This document shows positions 37,575-46,008 of a DNA stretch of 64,000 nt, in pieces (positions within the stretch are counted from its first letter, which is position 1; the number at the start of each line of letters is the position of its first letter). A model generated the notes under the pieces. It did no database searches and was not told the origin of the DNA. It saw nothing but the letters and a program-made list of their open reading frames with translations. The position numbers were made by a program, and so were the translations under genes. The stretch comes from Pseudomonas putida. GTDB lineage: Bacteria > Pseudomonadota > Gammaproteobacteria > Pseudomonadales > Pseudomonadaceae. Location of the stretch: positions 4,862,494 to 4,926,493 of the forward strand of contig CP124529.1 of the NCBI GenBank assembly GCA_029953615.1, given 5' to 3'.

Positions 37575-38966
37575 TTAAATGTTGGAATACCCGGTATTTA
37601 CTGGCTGAATGCTAACCTGCTGGCCAGCATGCCCTTCCGGCAAGCGGTCACCCTTGCCGAACAGCTTGTGGCGCAAGGTGCCCTCCGCATAGCTCAGCGG
37701 GTAGCGGCCACGACGCTGCAGCTCGGGCACCAGCAGTTCGACCACATGGGTCAGGTCGTCCGGTTGCACTGCGTAGGTCAGGTTGAAGCCATCGATGCCG
37801 GTCTGGTCCAGCCAGCTTTCCAGCTGGTCGGCCACCTCGCTGGCAGTACCCACCAACACCGGGCCACGGCCACCCAGGCCAACGAACTCGGCAGCCTCGC
37901 GCACGGTCCATCGGCGGGTCGGGTCGGCGGCGGTGAAGGCGGCCAGTGCCGCGCGGCCGGCATCGTTCTCGACGTATTCGATGGGCGCGTCGGCGTCGAG
38001 GCCGGCAAAGTCGATGCCGGTCCAGCCAGACAACAGCGCCAGGGCGGCGTCCAGGTCGACATGGTTGCGGTACTCGGCGAAGCGCGCCTCGGCTTCTTCC
38101 CGGGTGGGGGCGACGATCAACAGCGCCTGGGCATAGATCAGTACTTCGTCACGGCCACGCCCGGCTACCTCGCTGGCCTGGCGGATACCCTCGGCGTAGC
38201 GGCGCAGTACCGCGGGCGTCGGCCCGCTGATGAACACGCATTCGGCGTGCCGCGCCGCGAACTGCTGGCCGCGTGCCGAAGCACCGGCCTGGAACAGCAC
38301 TGGCGTGCGTTGCGGCGAAGGTTGGCACAGGTGCATGCCTGGCACCTGGAAGTGCTCGCCCACATGGTTGATGGGGTGCACTCGGGAGGGTTCGATATAG
38401 CGCCCGCTGTCACGCTCCAGCAGCACGGCGTCGTCGTCCCAGCTTTTCTCCCATAACTTGTACAGCACCTGCAGGTATTCCTCGGCCAGGTCATAGCGCT
38501 GGTCGTGGCCCAGCTGGTGCGCCAGGCCCAGGTTGCGCGCGGCGCTGTCGAGGTAGCCGGTGACAATGTTCCAGCCGACCCGGCCATTGCTCAGGTGGTC
38601 CAGCGTGGACATGCGCCGGGCGAACGGGTAGGGATGTTCGTAGGTGAGCGAGAACGTGACACCGAAGCCCAGATGCTCGGTCACCCCGGCCATCGCCGGC
38701 ACCAGTAGCAGCGGGTCGTTGACCGGTACCTGCACGCCACCGCGCAGGGCGGCTTCGGGGCTGCCCTGGTAGACGTCGTAGATGCCCAGCACGTCGGCGA
38801 TGAACAGGGCATCGAACAGGCCGCGCTCGAGCAGGCGGGCCAGTTCGGTCCAGTAGCCCAGGCGGTTGAAGGCCACGCTGGTGTTGCGCGGGTGACGCCA
38901 CAGCCCGGGGGACTGGTGGCTGGCGGCATTCATGCTGAAGGCGTTGAAGCGGATCGGGCGAGGCAT
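37575..38966 (-). CDS. FMN-dependent monooxygenase, NtaA/SnaA/DszA family
   Basis: 463 residues, luciferase-like TIM barrel of the nitrilotriacetate-monooxygenase group: MPRPIRFNAFSMNAASHQSPGLWRHP, LARLLERGLFDALFIADVLG, RMSTLDHLSNGRVGWNIVTG, DLAEEYLQVLYKLWEKSWDDDAV, GQQFAARHAECVFISGP. Such enzymes use FMNH2 supplied by a separate reductase to oxidise sulfur or amino compounds. It starts inside the 3' end of the binding-protein gene (37-nt overlap), so the two are co-translated; together they suggest uptake and cleavage of a sulfonate or related organosulfur compound. No flavin reductase gene adjoins. Confidence 0.9.
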   Translation of the reverse strand: MPRPIRFNAFSMNAASHQSPGLWRHPRNTSVAFNRLGYWTELARLLERGLFDALFIADVLGIYDVYQGSPEAALRGGVQVPVNDPLLLVPAMAGVTEHLGFGVTFSLTYEHPYPFARRMSTLDHLSNGRVGWNIVTGYLDSAARNLGLAHQLGHDQRYDLAEEYLQVLYKLWEKSWDDDAVLLERDSGRYIEPSRVHPINHVGEHFQVPGMHLCQPSPQRTPVLFQAGASARGQQFAARHAECVFISGPTPAVLRRYAEGIRQASEVAGRGRDEVLIYAQALLIVAPTREEAEARFAEYRNHVDLDAALALLSGWTGIDFAGLDADAPIEYVENDAGRAALAAFTAADPTRRWTVREAAEFVGLGGRGPVLVGTASEVADQLESWLDQTGIDGFNLTYAVQPDDLTHVVELLVPELQRRGRYPLSYAEGTLRHKLFGKGDRLPEGHAGQQVSIQPVNTGYSNI

Positions 38967-39967
38967 GGGGGCGCTCCGCTCCAAGGCAACACGGAAGCCG
39001 GGTAGACCGCGTCGGCCACCTGCAGCTTGCGTGGAATCAGGCCCAGGCCCTGGAAGGTATCGGCCAGCTTCTGTTGCTCTGCAACGATCTGCGGGGTAAT
39101 GGCCACGGCGTTGTAGTTGCGCCGCTCGCTGGCCACTTGCAGCACACTGGCGTCTATCCCCAGTTGCGGAGCCAGCAGCGTGGCGACTTCCGCAGGCTTG
39201 GCATTGGCCCATTGGCTGACCTTGCCCAGTTCGGTGAAGAAGGTCTTCAGCAACGCGCGGTGCTGGTCGGCGAAGGTCGCGGTGGACAGGTAGAAGGTGC
39301 GGTTGTTGGACAGGCCGCTGCCGTCGCGCAGGTTCTTCAGGCCCGGCTGGCTTTCTGCGGCGGCGAGGAACGGGTCCCACAGGGTCACGGCCTGGACGCT
39401 GCCCGATTGCAGGGCGGCCACGGCATCGGCGGCGTTGTTGACGTAGGCCGGGGTGATGTCCTGGTAGCTGAGGCCGGCCTGTTCCAGGGCCACGGCCAGC
39501 AGGTACTGGGCGTTCCAGCCGCGGCCGGTGGCCACGCGCTTGCCCTTGAGGTCCTGCACGCTGGCCAGGTGGTCCTGCTCGCGCACCACCAGGCCGATGC
39601 CGCGCGGGTAGGGCTGCTCGGCGGCCAGGTACACCACCGGTTTGCCTGCAGCCTGGGCGAATACCGAGGGTGCGTCGGCAGCATGGCCGAGGTCGATGGC
39701 GCCGGTGCTCAGGGCTTCGAGGAGTTGCGGGCCGGCGGCGAACTCGTGCCAGCTGACTTTCACGCCTTGCGGCGCCAGTGCCTTCTCCAGGGCACCGCTG
39801 CCTTTGAGGATGTTGATGCTGTTGAATTTCTGATAGCCGATACGCAGGGTCTTGGCTTCGTCGGCCAGGGCTTGTGACCAGGGCAGCAGGGTACTGGCGA
39901 CACTGGCCAGCAAGCCGCCGATCAACAGGCGGCGCAGCGGGGAGAAGGCACGGGCGGGCATGGGCAT
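38930..39967 (-). CDS. Aliphatic sulfonate-type ABC substrate-binding protein (SsuA-like)
   Basis: 345 residues. An RR-containing signal sequence (MPMPARAFSPLRRLLIGGLLASVASTLLPWSQALA) is followed by LRIGYQKFNSINILKGSGALEKALAPQGVKVSWHEFAAGPQLLEALSTGAIDLGHAADAPSVFAQAAGKPVVYLA, the SsuA/TauA/NrtA pattern, and LKGKRVATGRGWNAQYLLAVALEQAGL. The last ~17 residues (WSGAPPCLARSASTPSA) come from the overlap with the monooxygenase gene and look like read-through. There are no permease or ATPase genes in the operon. ATG at 39961 is an alternative start. Divergent from the TetR gene. Confidence 0.88.
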   Translation of the reverse strand: MPMPARAFSPLRRLLIGGLLASVASTLLPWSQALADEAKTLRIGYQKFNSINILKGSGALEKALAPQGVKVSWHEFAAGPQLLEALSTGAIDLGHAADAPSVFAQAAGKPVVYLAAEQPYPRGIGLVVREQDHLASVQDLKGKRVATGRGWNAQYLLAVALEQAGLSYQDITPAYVNNAADAVAALQSGSVQAVTLWDPFLAAAESQPGLKNLRDGSGLSNNRTFYLSTATFADQHRALLKTFFTELGKVSQWANAKPAEVATLLAPQLGIDASVLQVASERRNYNAVAITPQIVAEQQKLADTFQGLGLIPRKLQVADAVYPASVLPWSGAPPCLARSASTPSA

Positions 39968-40198
39968 TGCTCCTTGAGTCGGGTAAGAAACGATGTGCCC
40001 AGACTAAGGAGGTGGCGTTTGGCTTTCAATTTTTTATATGCATGTTTGTTAGATTATTTTGTTATTTTTATATCCATTTGTTTTATCACGGGCTCGCGGG
40101 CTTCTTCGAGGAACCAGGCGCCGACCAACTGCGAGCTTCCCTGCATCGCCATGCTCGCGGATAATCCCGTCATTCCAATAAACAGCCTGTGAGTGGGT

Positions 40199-40870
40199 AT
40201 GAGTGATTCCGTAATCGGCCTTGGTCAGCCTGAAACCGAAGGGGTGCGTAGAACGCGCAAGAACAACCCCGAGAAAACCCGCGAGGACATCCTCCAGGCC
40301 GCCATCAACGAGTTCGTCCAGCAAGGGCTGGCCGGTGCTCGCGTCGACGCCATCGCCGAGCGCACCGCCACCTCCAAGCGCATGATCTACTACTACTTCG
40401 GCAGCAAGGAGCAGCTGTACTGCGAGTGCCTGGTCAAGCTGTACGGCGATATCCGCAAGACCGAGCAAAGCCTGGACCTGGAGTCGCTGCCGGCTGAGCA
40501 GGCAATCCGCCGCCTGGTGGAATTCACCTTCGACCACCATGACCGCAACGTCGATTTCGTGCGGATCATCTGCACCGAAAACATTCACTATGGCGAGTAC
40601 GTCAAGCAGTCGCCGGCCATTCGCGAAATGAGCAGCCTGGTGCTCGAGGCCTTGGGCAATACCCTGCGCCGCGGTGTGCAGGAAGGCGTGTTCCGCGCCG
40701 GTATCGAGGTAATCGACCTGCACATGCTGATGAGCTCGTTCTGCTTCTACCGGGTGTCGAACCGCCACACCTTTGGCGAGATCTTCCAGATCGACCTGTC
40801 TGATGAGCAGGTCAAGCTGCGTCACAAGGCCATGATCTGTGATGCTGTGCTGCGGTATATCCGCGCGTAG
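40199..40870 (+). CDS. TetR-family transcriptional regulator
   Basis: 223 residues. N-terminal helix-turn-helix KTREDILQAAINEFVQQGLAGARVDAIAERTATSKRMIYYYFGSKEQLYCECL, then a C-terminal ligand domain of the TetR_C_33 type (DFVRIICTENIHYGEYVKQSPAIREM). It is divergent from the sulfonate-binding protein gene across a 231-nt AT-rich region, so it most likely regulates that operon. ATG 40199 preferred to GTG 40193. The YYYFGSKEQLY recognition region is standard. Confidence 0.92.
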   Translation: MSDSVIGLGQPETEGVRRTRKNNPEKTREDILQAAINEFVQQGLAGARVDAIAERTATSKRMIYYYFGSKEQLYCECLVKLYGDIRKTEQSLDLESLPAEQAIRRLVEFTFDHHDRNVDFVRIICTENIHYGEYVKQSPAIREMSSLVLEALGNTLRRGVQEGVFRAGIEVIDLHMLMSSFCFYRVSNRHTFGEIFQIDLSDEQVKLRHKAMICDAVLRYIRA

Positions 40871-40922
40871 ACATTCAGCGTCTGGCCCTTTCGCGGGTGA
40901 CACATCAATGAAGCCTTGAGGT

Positions 40923-42005
40923 TCACTCGCCCAATCGTTGCTCACGCGAAGGCGGGTAGCCAAAGTAGGCCGCGTAGCATTTGCTGAAGTGCGACACCGA
41001 AACAAACCCGCAGGCCACTGCCACTTCCATCACCGACAGGTCGGAATACTGCAGCAGGCGACGGCTTTTGGTAATGCGCAACTCCATGTAGTAGCGCCGC
41101 GGCGAAGTACCCAGCTGGGCCTGGAACAGGCGGTCGATCTGCCGGCGCGAGCGCCCGCTGTAGGCAGCCAGTTGGTCGAGGCTGAGGGTTTCCTCGAGGT
41201 TGTTCTCCATCAACTCGACGATGGTGCGCAGGTGCAGGCTCATGGACTTCTTCGCCCCCGGGCCGACCTGACGGTAACGGGCACCTGAGAACGACAGGAT
41301 CTCCTCGACGCCTTCGGCCAGGCCGTCGCCATACAGCCGGCGCACCAGGCCGAGCATCAGCTCCATGGCGCCATGGGGGCTGGCGGCGCTGAGGCGGTCG
41401 CGGTCGAGGGTGAAGCTGGCCGGGGTAATCCGCGTTTGCGGGCTGCGCTCGGACAGGCTGGCACGCTGCTCGGGGTGGATACTGCAGCCATAGTCGTCCA
41501 GTACCCCGGCGCGGCCGAGGAACCACGCGCCATTCCACAACCCGCCCAGGGCCATACCGTGGCCCGCGCAATCGTCCAGCAGCCGGTCAAGCTCCGGGTA
41601 CTTCAATGGCGTGCGCAAGCCGCCGCAGATCACCAGCAGGTCCAGGTCCTTCAGTGCTTCGGCGGACATGTCGGTGGCCACCAGCTCCAGCCCCAGGTCA
41701 CTGAGCACACGGTCGCCTTCGAGCGACAGCGGCGTGAACCGGAAGCTGTCGGCGCGCAGCAGGTTGGCCGTGACCAGCACGTCCATGGCCACGGTGAAAC
41801 TGGCCATCGAAAAGTGTTCGAGCAATACGAAGTCGACCCGATAAGGGGCCTGGGCGTTGGCGCTGGTGGACTTTAGCCGCAGCATGTTGCTGGTGCTGGT
41901 CTTCTTGCTGAACTGGCGTGGCGTGGGCACTCTGGACTCCGCTTCCTGGCTGGCCTGGAGAGTGTGGCGGGTGGTTGGGGGAAAGACAATCTTCCGGGTG
42001 GCCAT
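40923..42005 (-). CDS. GlxA-family regulator (DJ-1/PfpI domain + AraC HTH)
   Basis: 360 residues. After a ~45-residue variable N-terminus, a DJ-1/PfpI-like domain at about 55-215 (VDFVLLEHFSMASFTVAMDVLVTANLL, DLDLLVICGGLRTPLKYPELDRLL, ALGGLWNGAWFLGRAGVLDDYGCSIHPEQRASL) precedes a C-terminal AraC helix-turn-helix (LSLDQLAAYSGRSRRQIDRLFQAQLGTSPRRYYMELRITKSRRLLQYSDLSVMEVAVACGFVSVSHFSKCYAAYFGYPP). The nucleophile Cys is replaced (WNGAW), as in non-enzymatic regulators. Related proteins control glycine betaine, carnitine or arginine use. ATG 42005 used; the longer frame starts at a TTG. Confidence 0.92.
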   Translation of the reverse strand: MATRKIVFPPTTRHTLQASQEAESRVPTPRQFSKKTSTSNMLRLKSTSANAQAPYRVDFVLLEHFSMASFTVAMDVLVTANLLRADSFRFTPLSLEGDRVLSDLGLELVATDMSAEALKDLDLLVICGGLRTPLKYPELDRLLDDCAGHGMALGGLWNGAWFLGRAGVLDDYGCSIHPEQRASLSERSPQTRITPASFTLDRDRLSAASPHGAMELMLGLVRRLYGDGLAEGVEEILSFSGARYRQVGPGAKKSMSLHLRTIVELMENNLEETLSLDQLAAYSGRSRRQIDRLFQAQLGTSPRRYYMELRITKSRRLLQYSDLSVMEVAVACGFVSVSHFSKCYAAYFGYPPSREQRLGE

Positions 42006-42091
42006 GTCGTATTCCAGGTCGTGTTCAGGCAACCTGCCTGGTTTGGCACATTGCCGCTATGCTGATGTTCCCGTCACTGAGGATGCCCTTG

Positions 42092-42562
42092 ATGAAATAC
42101 GCCGCTGCCCTGTTGCTTTGCCTGATGCCAGTACTGGCCAATGCCCTGGAACCGGGCGAAAAACTTGCCCCGTGGACGTTGCTGGACCAGTACGACCAGG
42201 CTTACAGCCTCGACGCCGGTACGCACATTCTGCTGGTGGCACGCGACATGGACGGTGCCAAGCTGGTGAAGGCGGCGTTGGCCGAGCAGCCCAAGGGGTA
42301 CCTGGAAGCGCGCGATGCGGTGTTCGTTGCCGACATCCAGCGCATGCCGGCGCTGATCAGCAAGTTATTGGCCATCCCGGCCATGCGCGATTACACCTAC
42401 CGGGTGCTGCTCGATCGCGACGGGCGGGTGGCCAGCCGTTATCCCGGGCAGGATGGCCAGGTGCAGTGGTTGCAACTGGAGCAGGGCAAGCTGGTGAGCC
42501 AAAAGGCTTTTGCCGATGCGCCGGCGTTGAAGGCGGCGCTGGAGGCAGCACCACGGCATTGA
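42092..42562 (+). CDS. Periplasmic thioredoxin-fold-like protein, unknown function
   Basis: 156 residues. Signal peptide MKYAAALLLCLMPVLANA; mature chain begins LEPGEKLAPWTLLDQYDQAYSLDAGTHILLVARDMDGAKLVKAAL and ends with YRVLLDRDGRVASRYPGQDGQVQWLQLEQG. The strand-helix order and the 'L..G..AP...L.DQ' opening recall AhpC/TSA-like or YtfJ-like domains, but no CxxC is present, so no thiol chemistry is implied. Start at 42092 has SD tgagga 8 nt upstream. Confidence 0.75.
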   Translation: MKYAAALLLCLMPVLANALEPGEKLAPWTLLDQYDQAYSLDAGTHILLVARDMDGAKLVKAALAEQPKGYLEARDAVFVADIQRMPALISKLLAIPAMRDYTYRVLLDRDGRVASRYPGQDGQVQWLQLEQGKLVSQKAFADAPALKAALEAAPRH

Positions 42563-42669
42563 AAGCCACTCCTGTAATGGGTCGCGTTGCCATGCCGCCA
42601 GCCAAATCAATCTGAACCCTGGGCCGCTTCTGCAACCCAACCCATTACATGCCAAATGGGAGAGCGCTC

Positions 42670-42882
42670 ATGGAAATCGGAACGATCTGGATCATCGTCG
42701 CGGCCTTTGTGATTTTGCTGGAAATCTGGGCCATCTGGCACATCATCGGCAGTGACAGGCGCGCCGAGCGCAAGATGCTATGGATCGTCTTCGTGGTCTA
42801 CGCGCCATTCCCCGGCTTGCTGTTCTGGGCCTGGCGCGGGCCTCGGGCGGTGAAGGGCAGGGCGGTGCTGCAGGAAAAATGA
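42670..42882 (+). CDS. Small PLD-nuclease N-terminal-like membrane protein
   Basis: 70 residues, two membrane helices (IGTIWIIVAAFVILLEIWAIWHIIGS and MLWIVFVVYAPFPGLLFWAWRGPR). The W.I..I..S.....K..W...V...P..G...W pattern matches PLDc_N membrane proteins. ATG 42670 is used. Function unknown, inner membrane location. Confidence 0.75.
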   Translation: MEIGTIWIIVAAFVILLEIWAIWHIIGSDRRAERKMLWIVFVVYAPFPGLLFWAWRGPRAVKGRAVLQEK

Positions 42883-42888
42883 CGGGGT

Positions 42889-42917
42889 GCGGCATCAGGC
42901 TTTTGGCCTGATGCCGC
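42889..42917. terminator. Bidirectional hairpin between convergent genes
   Basis: Perfect 12-bp arms GCGGCATCAGGC / GCCTGATGCCGC with loop TTTTG, between the PLDc_N gene (+) and the next gene (-). It lacks a clean T tract on either side. Confidence 0.55.
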
Positions 42918-42924
42918 TCATTCG

Positions 42925-43245
42925 CTAGACAATGTCGAAGCGGATTGCTGACCCCAGGCCGTCGACCATCAGGCAGCCGTAGAACTTCACTTTCGACAAA
43001 ACCCGCAGGCCCTTGAGCTCTTCGTGGATGCGCTCACGGACAAGCCTCTCGGCTTCGAGGGCCTTGTCAGACGTTGAAATGCTGTCGAGTTGGACCAGCC
43101 CGAGCAGGGTGGTTTCGATGTGTTCCACGGTGTCCAGCCCGATGTTCTCGCGCAGGTGCTGGCGCGCCTGTGCCGCATCGTAGTCGTCCCGCTGTGGGTC
43201 ACGTGGCTTGATCGTGTAGGCGAGTAGAAATTCGTGTTTGCTCAT
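42925..43245 (-). CDS. Conserved hypothetical protein, cytoplasmic
   Basis: 106 residues, no signal peptide or membrane helix: opens MSKHEFLLAYTIKPRDPQRDDYDAAQARQHLRENIGLDTVEHIETTLLG, continues with a charged helix KALEAERLVRERIHEELKGL and ends KVKFYGCLMVDGLGSAIRFDIV. Codon use and ribosome site (gaaaacacc) support it. No family recognised. Confidence 0.65.
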   Translation of the reverse strand: MSKHEFLLAYTIKPRDPQRDDYDAAQARQHLRENIGLDTVEHIETTLLGLVQLDSISTSDKALEAERLVRERIHEELKGLRVLSKVKFYGCLMVDGLGSAIRFDIV

Positions 43246-43466
43246 GGTGTTTTCCTTGTTGCATGCAGGCCTCCATGCCGGGCCTTGCAATCTAGCGCCT
43301 GATGGCCACTGCGCATACACACGCGTGGTTCATGCAAGCGGGTGCGCTGTGCGAAACGTCCTACGCTGCGGTGCCGCGCTACGCGGGAGCCGTCTCTTTC
43401 GCGCTTGACCTCAAGTTAACTCAAGGTCCGATACTCCCTCGCTCTTCAACTTATCGAGGGTTTCCC

Positions 43467-43877
43467 ATGAACCACTCAAGCGTGTTCCAGCTGAGCAATC
43501 CTGAAGGCCTGTACGACCCCAGCGGAAATGCCTATTCCCATGTCGCCGAGGTACATGCCGGCGGCCGCCTGCTGTTCATCGCCGGCCAGGGCGGGGAAGA
43601 CCGCGACGGGCAGCTGTCGCCGCTGTTTGCCGAGCAGGCGCGCCAGGCGCTGGCCAACCTGGAGATTGCCCTGGCCTCGAAAGGCGCCAGCCTGGCCCAG
43701 GTGTTCAAATTGACCCTGCTGATCGTCGAGCATTCTGAAACGCGCCTGCGTGAGTGGGTAATCGAGGCTGACAAGGCCTGGGGCTCCTCCATGAAACCGA
43801 CCTGCACGCTGATACCGGTACCCCGGCTGGCGCTGGACGGCATGCTGGTGGAGATAGAGGCGGTGGCAGCGGTATAG
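43467..43877 (+). CDS. RidA-family protein (YjgF/YER057c/UK114)
   Basis: 136 residues, standard RidA length: VFQLSNPEGLYDPSGNAYSHVAEVHAGGRLLFIAGQGGEDRDGQL, LEIALASKGASLAQVFKLTLLIV, RPTC-type ending CTLIPVPRLALDGMLVEIEAVAAV. The Arg that binds the substrate carboxylate in true RidA (R105 in R-x-C-V) is replaced by Lys/Pro-Thr (KPTCTLIPV), so enamine deaminase activity is doubtful. ATG 43467 fits the family. Transcribed alone upstream of the EamA gene. Confidence 0.85.
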   Translation: MNHSSVFQLSNPEGLYDPSGNAYSHVAEVHAGGRLLFIAGQGGEDRDGQLSPLFAEQARQALANLEIALASKGASLAQVFKLTLLIVEHSETRLREWVIEADKAWGSSMKPTCTLIPVPRLALDGMLVEIEAVAAV

Positions 43878-43983
43878 GTGAGGCCATTCGGTGGTGGCGC
43901 CAGACAATCACTCTGTTGTATATCGGTGCAGGCCTGGCAGCATGGCCGCCATGACAACAATTGATCTCAGAGGTGACCACACC

Positions 43984-44856
43984 ATGAGCACCGGCACCAC
44001 CGCGCTCGCCGACCGCAAGGCCCGGGCCTGGGTCTGGCCTGCACTTTTCAGCCTGGTGGCCTTCGCTGCCAACTCGGTGTTCTGCCGGCTGGCGCTGAAG
44101 GACGGGGCCATCGACCCGGCATCCTTCACTGTGGTGCGCCTGGCCAGTGGTGCACTGTTCCTGCTGCTCTTGCTCCGCCTGCGTAAACCCGCGGGCGCCA
44201 TGGGGGGCAGCTGGCGCGGCGGCCTGGCCTTGTTCCTGTATGCGTTCCTGTTCTCTGCGGCATACCTGCAACTAGGTGCAGGCGCGGGTGCGTTGCTGCT
44301 GTTCGGCGCGGTGCAGATCACCATGTTCGGATTCGCCTGGTACAAGGGCGAACGCATCACCGCGCGGATGCTGCTGGGTATGTTGATCGCCTTTGCCGGC
44401 CTGCTGGTGCTGCTGTTGCCTGGTACCTCGGCGCCACCCTTTGCAAGTGCCTTGCTCATGGCCTTGTCCGGCGTAGCCTGGGGCGTATACACGCTGCTGG
44501 GCAAAGGTTCGCCCAGACCGCTGGCCGATACTGCCGGCAATTTCGCCCGGAGCCTGCCTTGCCTGGTGCTGCTGGTACCGATGCTGTCACTGGGTGCCGG
44601 CTTGCACCTGACCCCGCCCGGTTTGCTGTATGCGTTGGGCTCCGGCGTGCTGGCCTCGGGGGCGGGCTATGCCGTGTGGTACGGCGTGGTCAGGCAAGTC
44701 AGCGCGCAGCAGGCAGCGACCATGCAGCTCAGCGTCCCGGTGATTGCGGCGTTGGGTGGGGTCGGCCTGATCGGCGAGCCATTGTCGTTGCGCTTGCTGG
44801 TGGCGTGCGTGGTGGTGCTCGGCGGTATCGCCCTGGCGCTGGCGCCGCGCCGTTAA
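43984..44856 (+). CDS. EamA/DMT-family exporter
   Basis: 290 residues, ten membrane helices in two EamA repeats: WPALFSLVAFAANSVFCRLALKDGAIDPASFTVVRLASGALFLLLLLRLRKP and ASALLMALSGVAWGVYTLLGKGSPRPLADTAGNF, ending AGYAVWYGVVRQVSAQQAATMQLSVPVIAALGGVGLIGEPLSLRLL. Drug/metabolite transporter superfamily; substrate unknown. The SD (agaggtg) at 43969-43975 supports ATG 43984 over ATG 43942. Confidence 0.9.
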   Translation: MSTGTTALADRKARAWVWPALFSLVAFAANSVFCRLALKDGAIDPASFTVVRLASGALFLLLLLRLRKPAGAMGGSWRGGLALFLYAFLFSAAYLQLGAGAGALLLFGAVQITMFGFAWYKGERITARMLLGMLIAFAGLLVLLLPGTSAPPFASALLMALSGVAWGVYTLLGKGSPRPLADTAGNFARSLPCLVLLVPMLSLGAGLHLTPPGLLYALGSGVLASGAGYAVWYGVVRQVSAQQAATMQLSVPVIAALGGVGLIGEPLSLRLLVACVVVLGGIALALAPRR

Positions 44857-44955
44857 ACGGGTGAAGGGCGTGGCAGGGCGTGACTGTCGGGGCCTGCAAC
44901 GTCTGCCTGACTATAATGTATCAACCTCAGCTGGTAACCCGACTGGTCATTTCAC

Positions 44956-45207
44956 TCAGCTTTTGGTCGACCGGTCAGCGTCGGTGGTTTCGGTTACCAC
45001 AGGCAGGCTGCCGGCCCGCTGGATTACTCGCCGTTGCTGCTCGTAGTCGTCCAGTGACAGGCCACGGCGCTGCAGCGCTTCCAGTTGCAGTTGCCGGGTT
45101 TCTTCAGCGGTGTAAGGGCGCAGTTCGGGGTGGCTGGCACAGCCGCTCATGATGGCGATGGCCAAAACGGCAAGGGTGGCGGACAGCAGGCGGGCCAGGG
45201 TGTTCAT
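44956..45207 (-). CDS. Small lipoprotein
   Basis: 83 residues. A lipobox (AIAIMSGC, Cys at about 23) follows the signal peptide MNTLARLLSATLAVLAIAIM, so the protein is a lipidated envelope component. The mature part is a charged helix (RPYTAEETRQLQLEALQRRGLSLDDYEQQRRVI) with a low-complexity tail. Residue +2 is Ala, not Asp, so outer-membrane sorting is likely. Function unknown. Confidence 0.75.
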   Translation of the reverse strand: MNTLARLLSATLAVLAIAIMSGCASHPELRPYTAEETRQLQLEALQRRGLSLDDYEQQRRVIQRAGSLPVVTETTDADRSTKS

Positions 45208-45293
45208 CAGGTAGCTCCAGGGGCCAGGGTCGTGGGCGGCGAGTCGATGGAGCTAGGTTATTCGGCCAGGTTGTTCGGCAGAAATTGCCATTC

Positions 45294-45326
45294 TCGATAG
45301 TGACTATCGATGGTTCCATGGGAACC
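45294..45326 (+). promoter_or_regulatory. Two adjacent perfect palindromes before the VIT gene
   Basis: TCGATAG-TGA-CTATCGA (45294-45310) and GGTTCC-ATG-GGAACC (45312-45326) lie side by side, 12 nt before the ATG of the VIT-family gene. They could be a tandem operator or an mRNA double hairpin controlling translation. Confidence 0.5.
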
Positions 45327-45337
45327 GGGAGGGTGCG

Positions 45338-45997
45338 ATGGGGCAAGACGAGCAACCGCGCAAATGGGGCGTGCTGGAGCCGATCGACCGGATCACCGAA
45401 GTCATCTTCGGCCTGTTGATGGCGATGACCTTCATCGGCTCGCTGAGCGTGGCCACGGCAGGGCGCGAAGAGGCCCGGCTGATGCTGATTGCCGCGTTCG
45501 GCTGCAACCTGGCCTGGGGCCTGGCCGATGCGGTCATCTATTTGCTGCGTACCTGGACCGAGCGTACCCGCAGCCGAACCTTGCTGGCCCGCCTGCAAGC
45601 CGCTGATGTCAGCCAGGGGCGCAGGCTGATTGCCGATGCGCTGCCCGCGCGCATTGGCCTGGCACTGGATGAAGACGGCCTTGAGATGATGCGCGGGCGG
45701 ATGCTGCGTGATACTGGCCGCCCGCTGCCGGTGCGCCTGGGGGTGGATGATTTCAAGGCAGCCCTGGCCACTTTCCTGTTGGTGGTGGTGGCAACCTTCC
45801 CGATGGTAATTCCATTCCTGCTGATCGAGACCACCGGCACGGCCATCCGCGTGTCGAACCTGGTCGCCCTGGCCATGCTCTTCCTTGCGGGCTGGCTGCT
45901 GGCACGCTATTCCGGTGGCCGTACCCTGTTGACCGGCGTGGTCCTGGCCGCGGTCGGGGCAGCGCTGATCATGGCGATCATCGCACTGGGCGGGTGA
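45338..45997 (+). CDS. VIT1/CCC1-family membrane protein
   Basis: 219 residues with about five membrane helices: EVIFGLLMAMTFIGSLSVATAG and LIAAFGCNLAWGLADAVIYLLRTWTE at the N-terminus, a cytoplasmic loop of ~70 residues, then AALATFLLVVVATFPMVIPFLLIETTGTAIRVSNLVALAMLFLAGWLLARYSG and a last helix. The P-M-V-IPF and W-GLADAVIYLL segments fit VIT1/CCC1 iron/manganese vacuolar-transporter relatives in bacteria. The acidic metal loop is weaker than in ferritin-like fusions, so substrate is uncertain. Two palindromes lie immediately upstream. Confidence 0.8.
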   Translation: MGQDEQPRKWGVLEPIDRITEVIFGLLMAMTFIGSLSVATAGREEARLMLIAAFGCNLAWGLADAVIYLLRTWTERTRSRTLLARLQAADVSQGRRLIADALPARIGLALDEDGLEMMRGRMLRDTGRPLPVRLGVDDFKAALATFLLVVVATFPMVIPFLLIETTGTAIRVSNLVALAMLFLAGWLLARYSGGRTLLTGVVLAAVGAALIMAIIALGG

Positions 45998-46008
45998 GCA
46001 TCGTCCCC

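Noticed and set aside
42045..42062. TTGGCACATTGCCGCT as a sigma-54 promoter before the 156-residue protein gene
   Set aside because: The -12 GC is not at 10 nt from GG; spacing does not fit.
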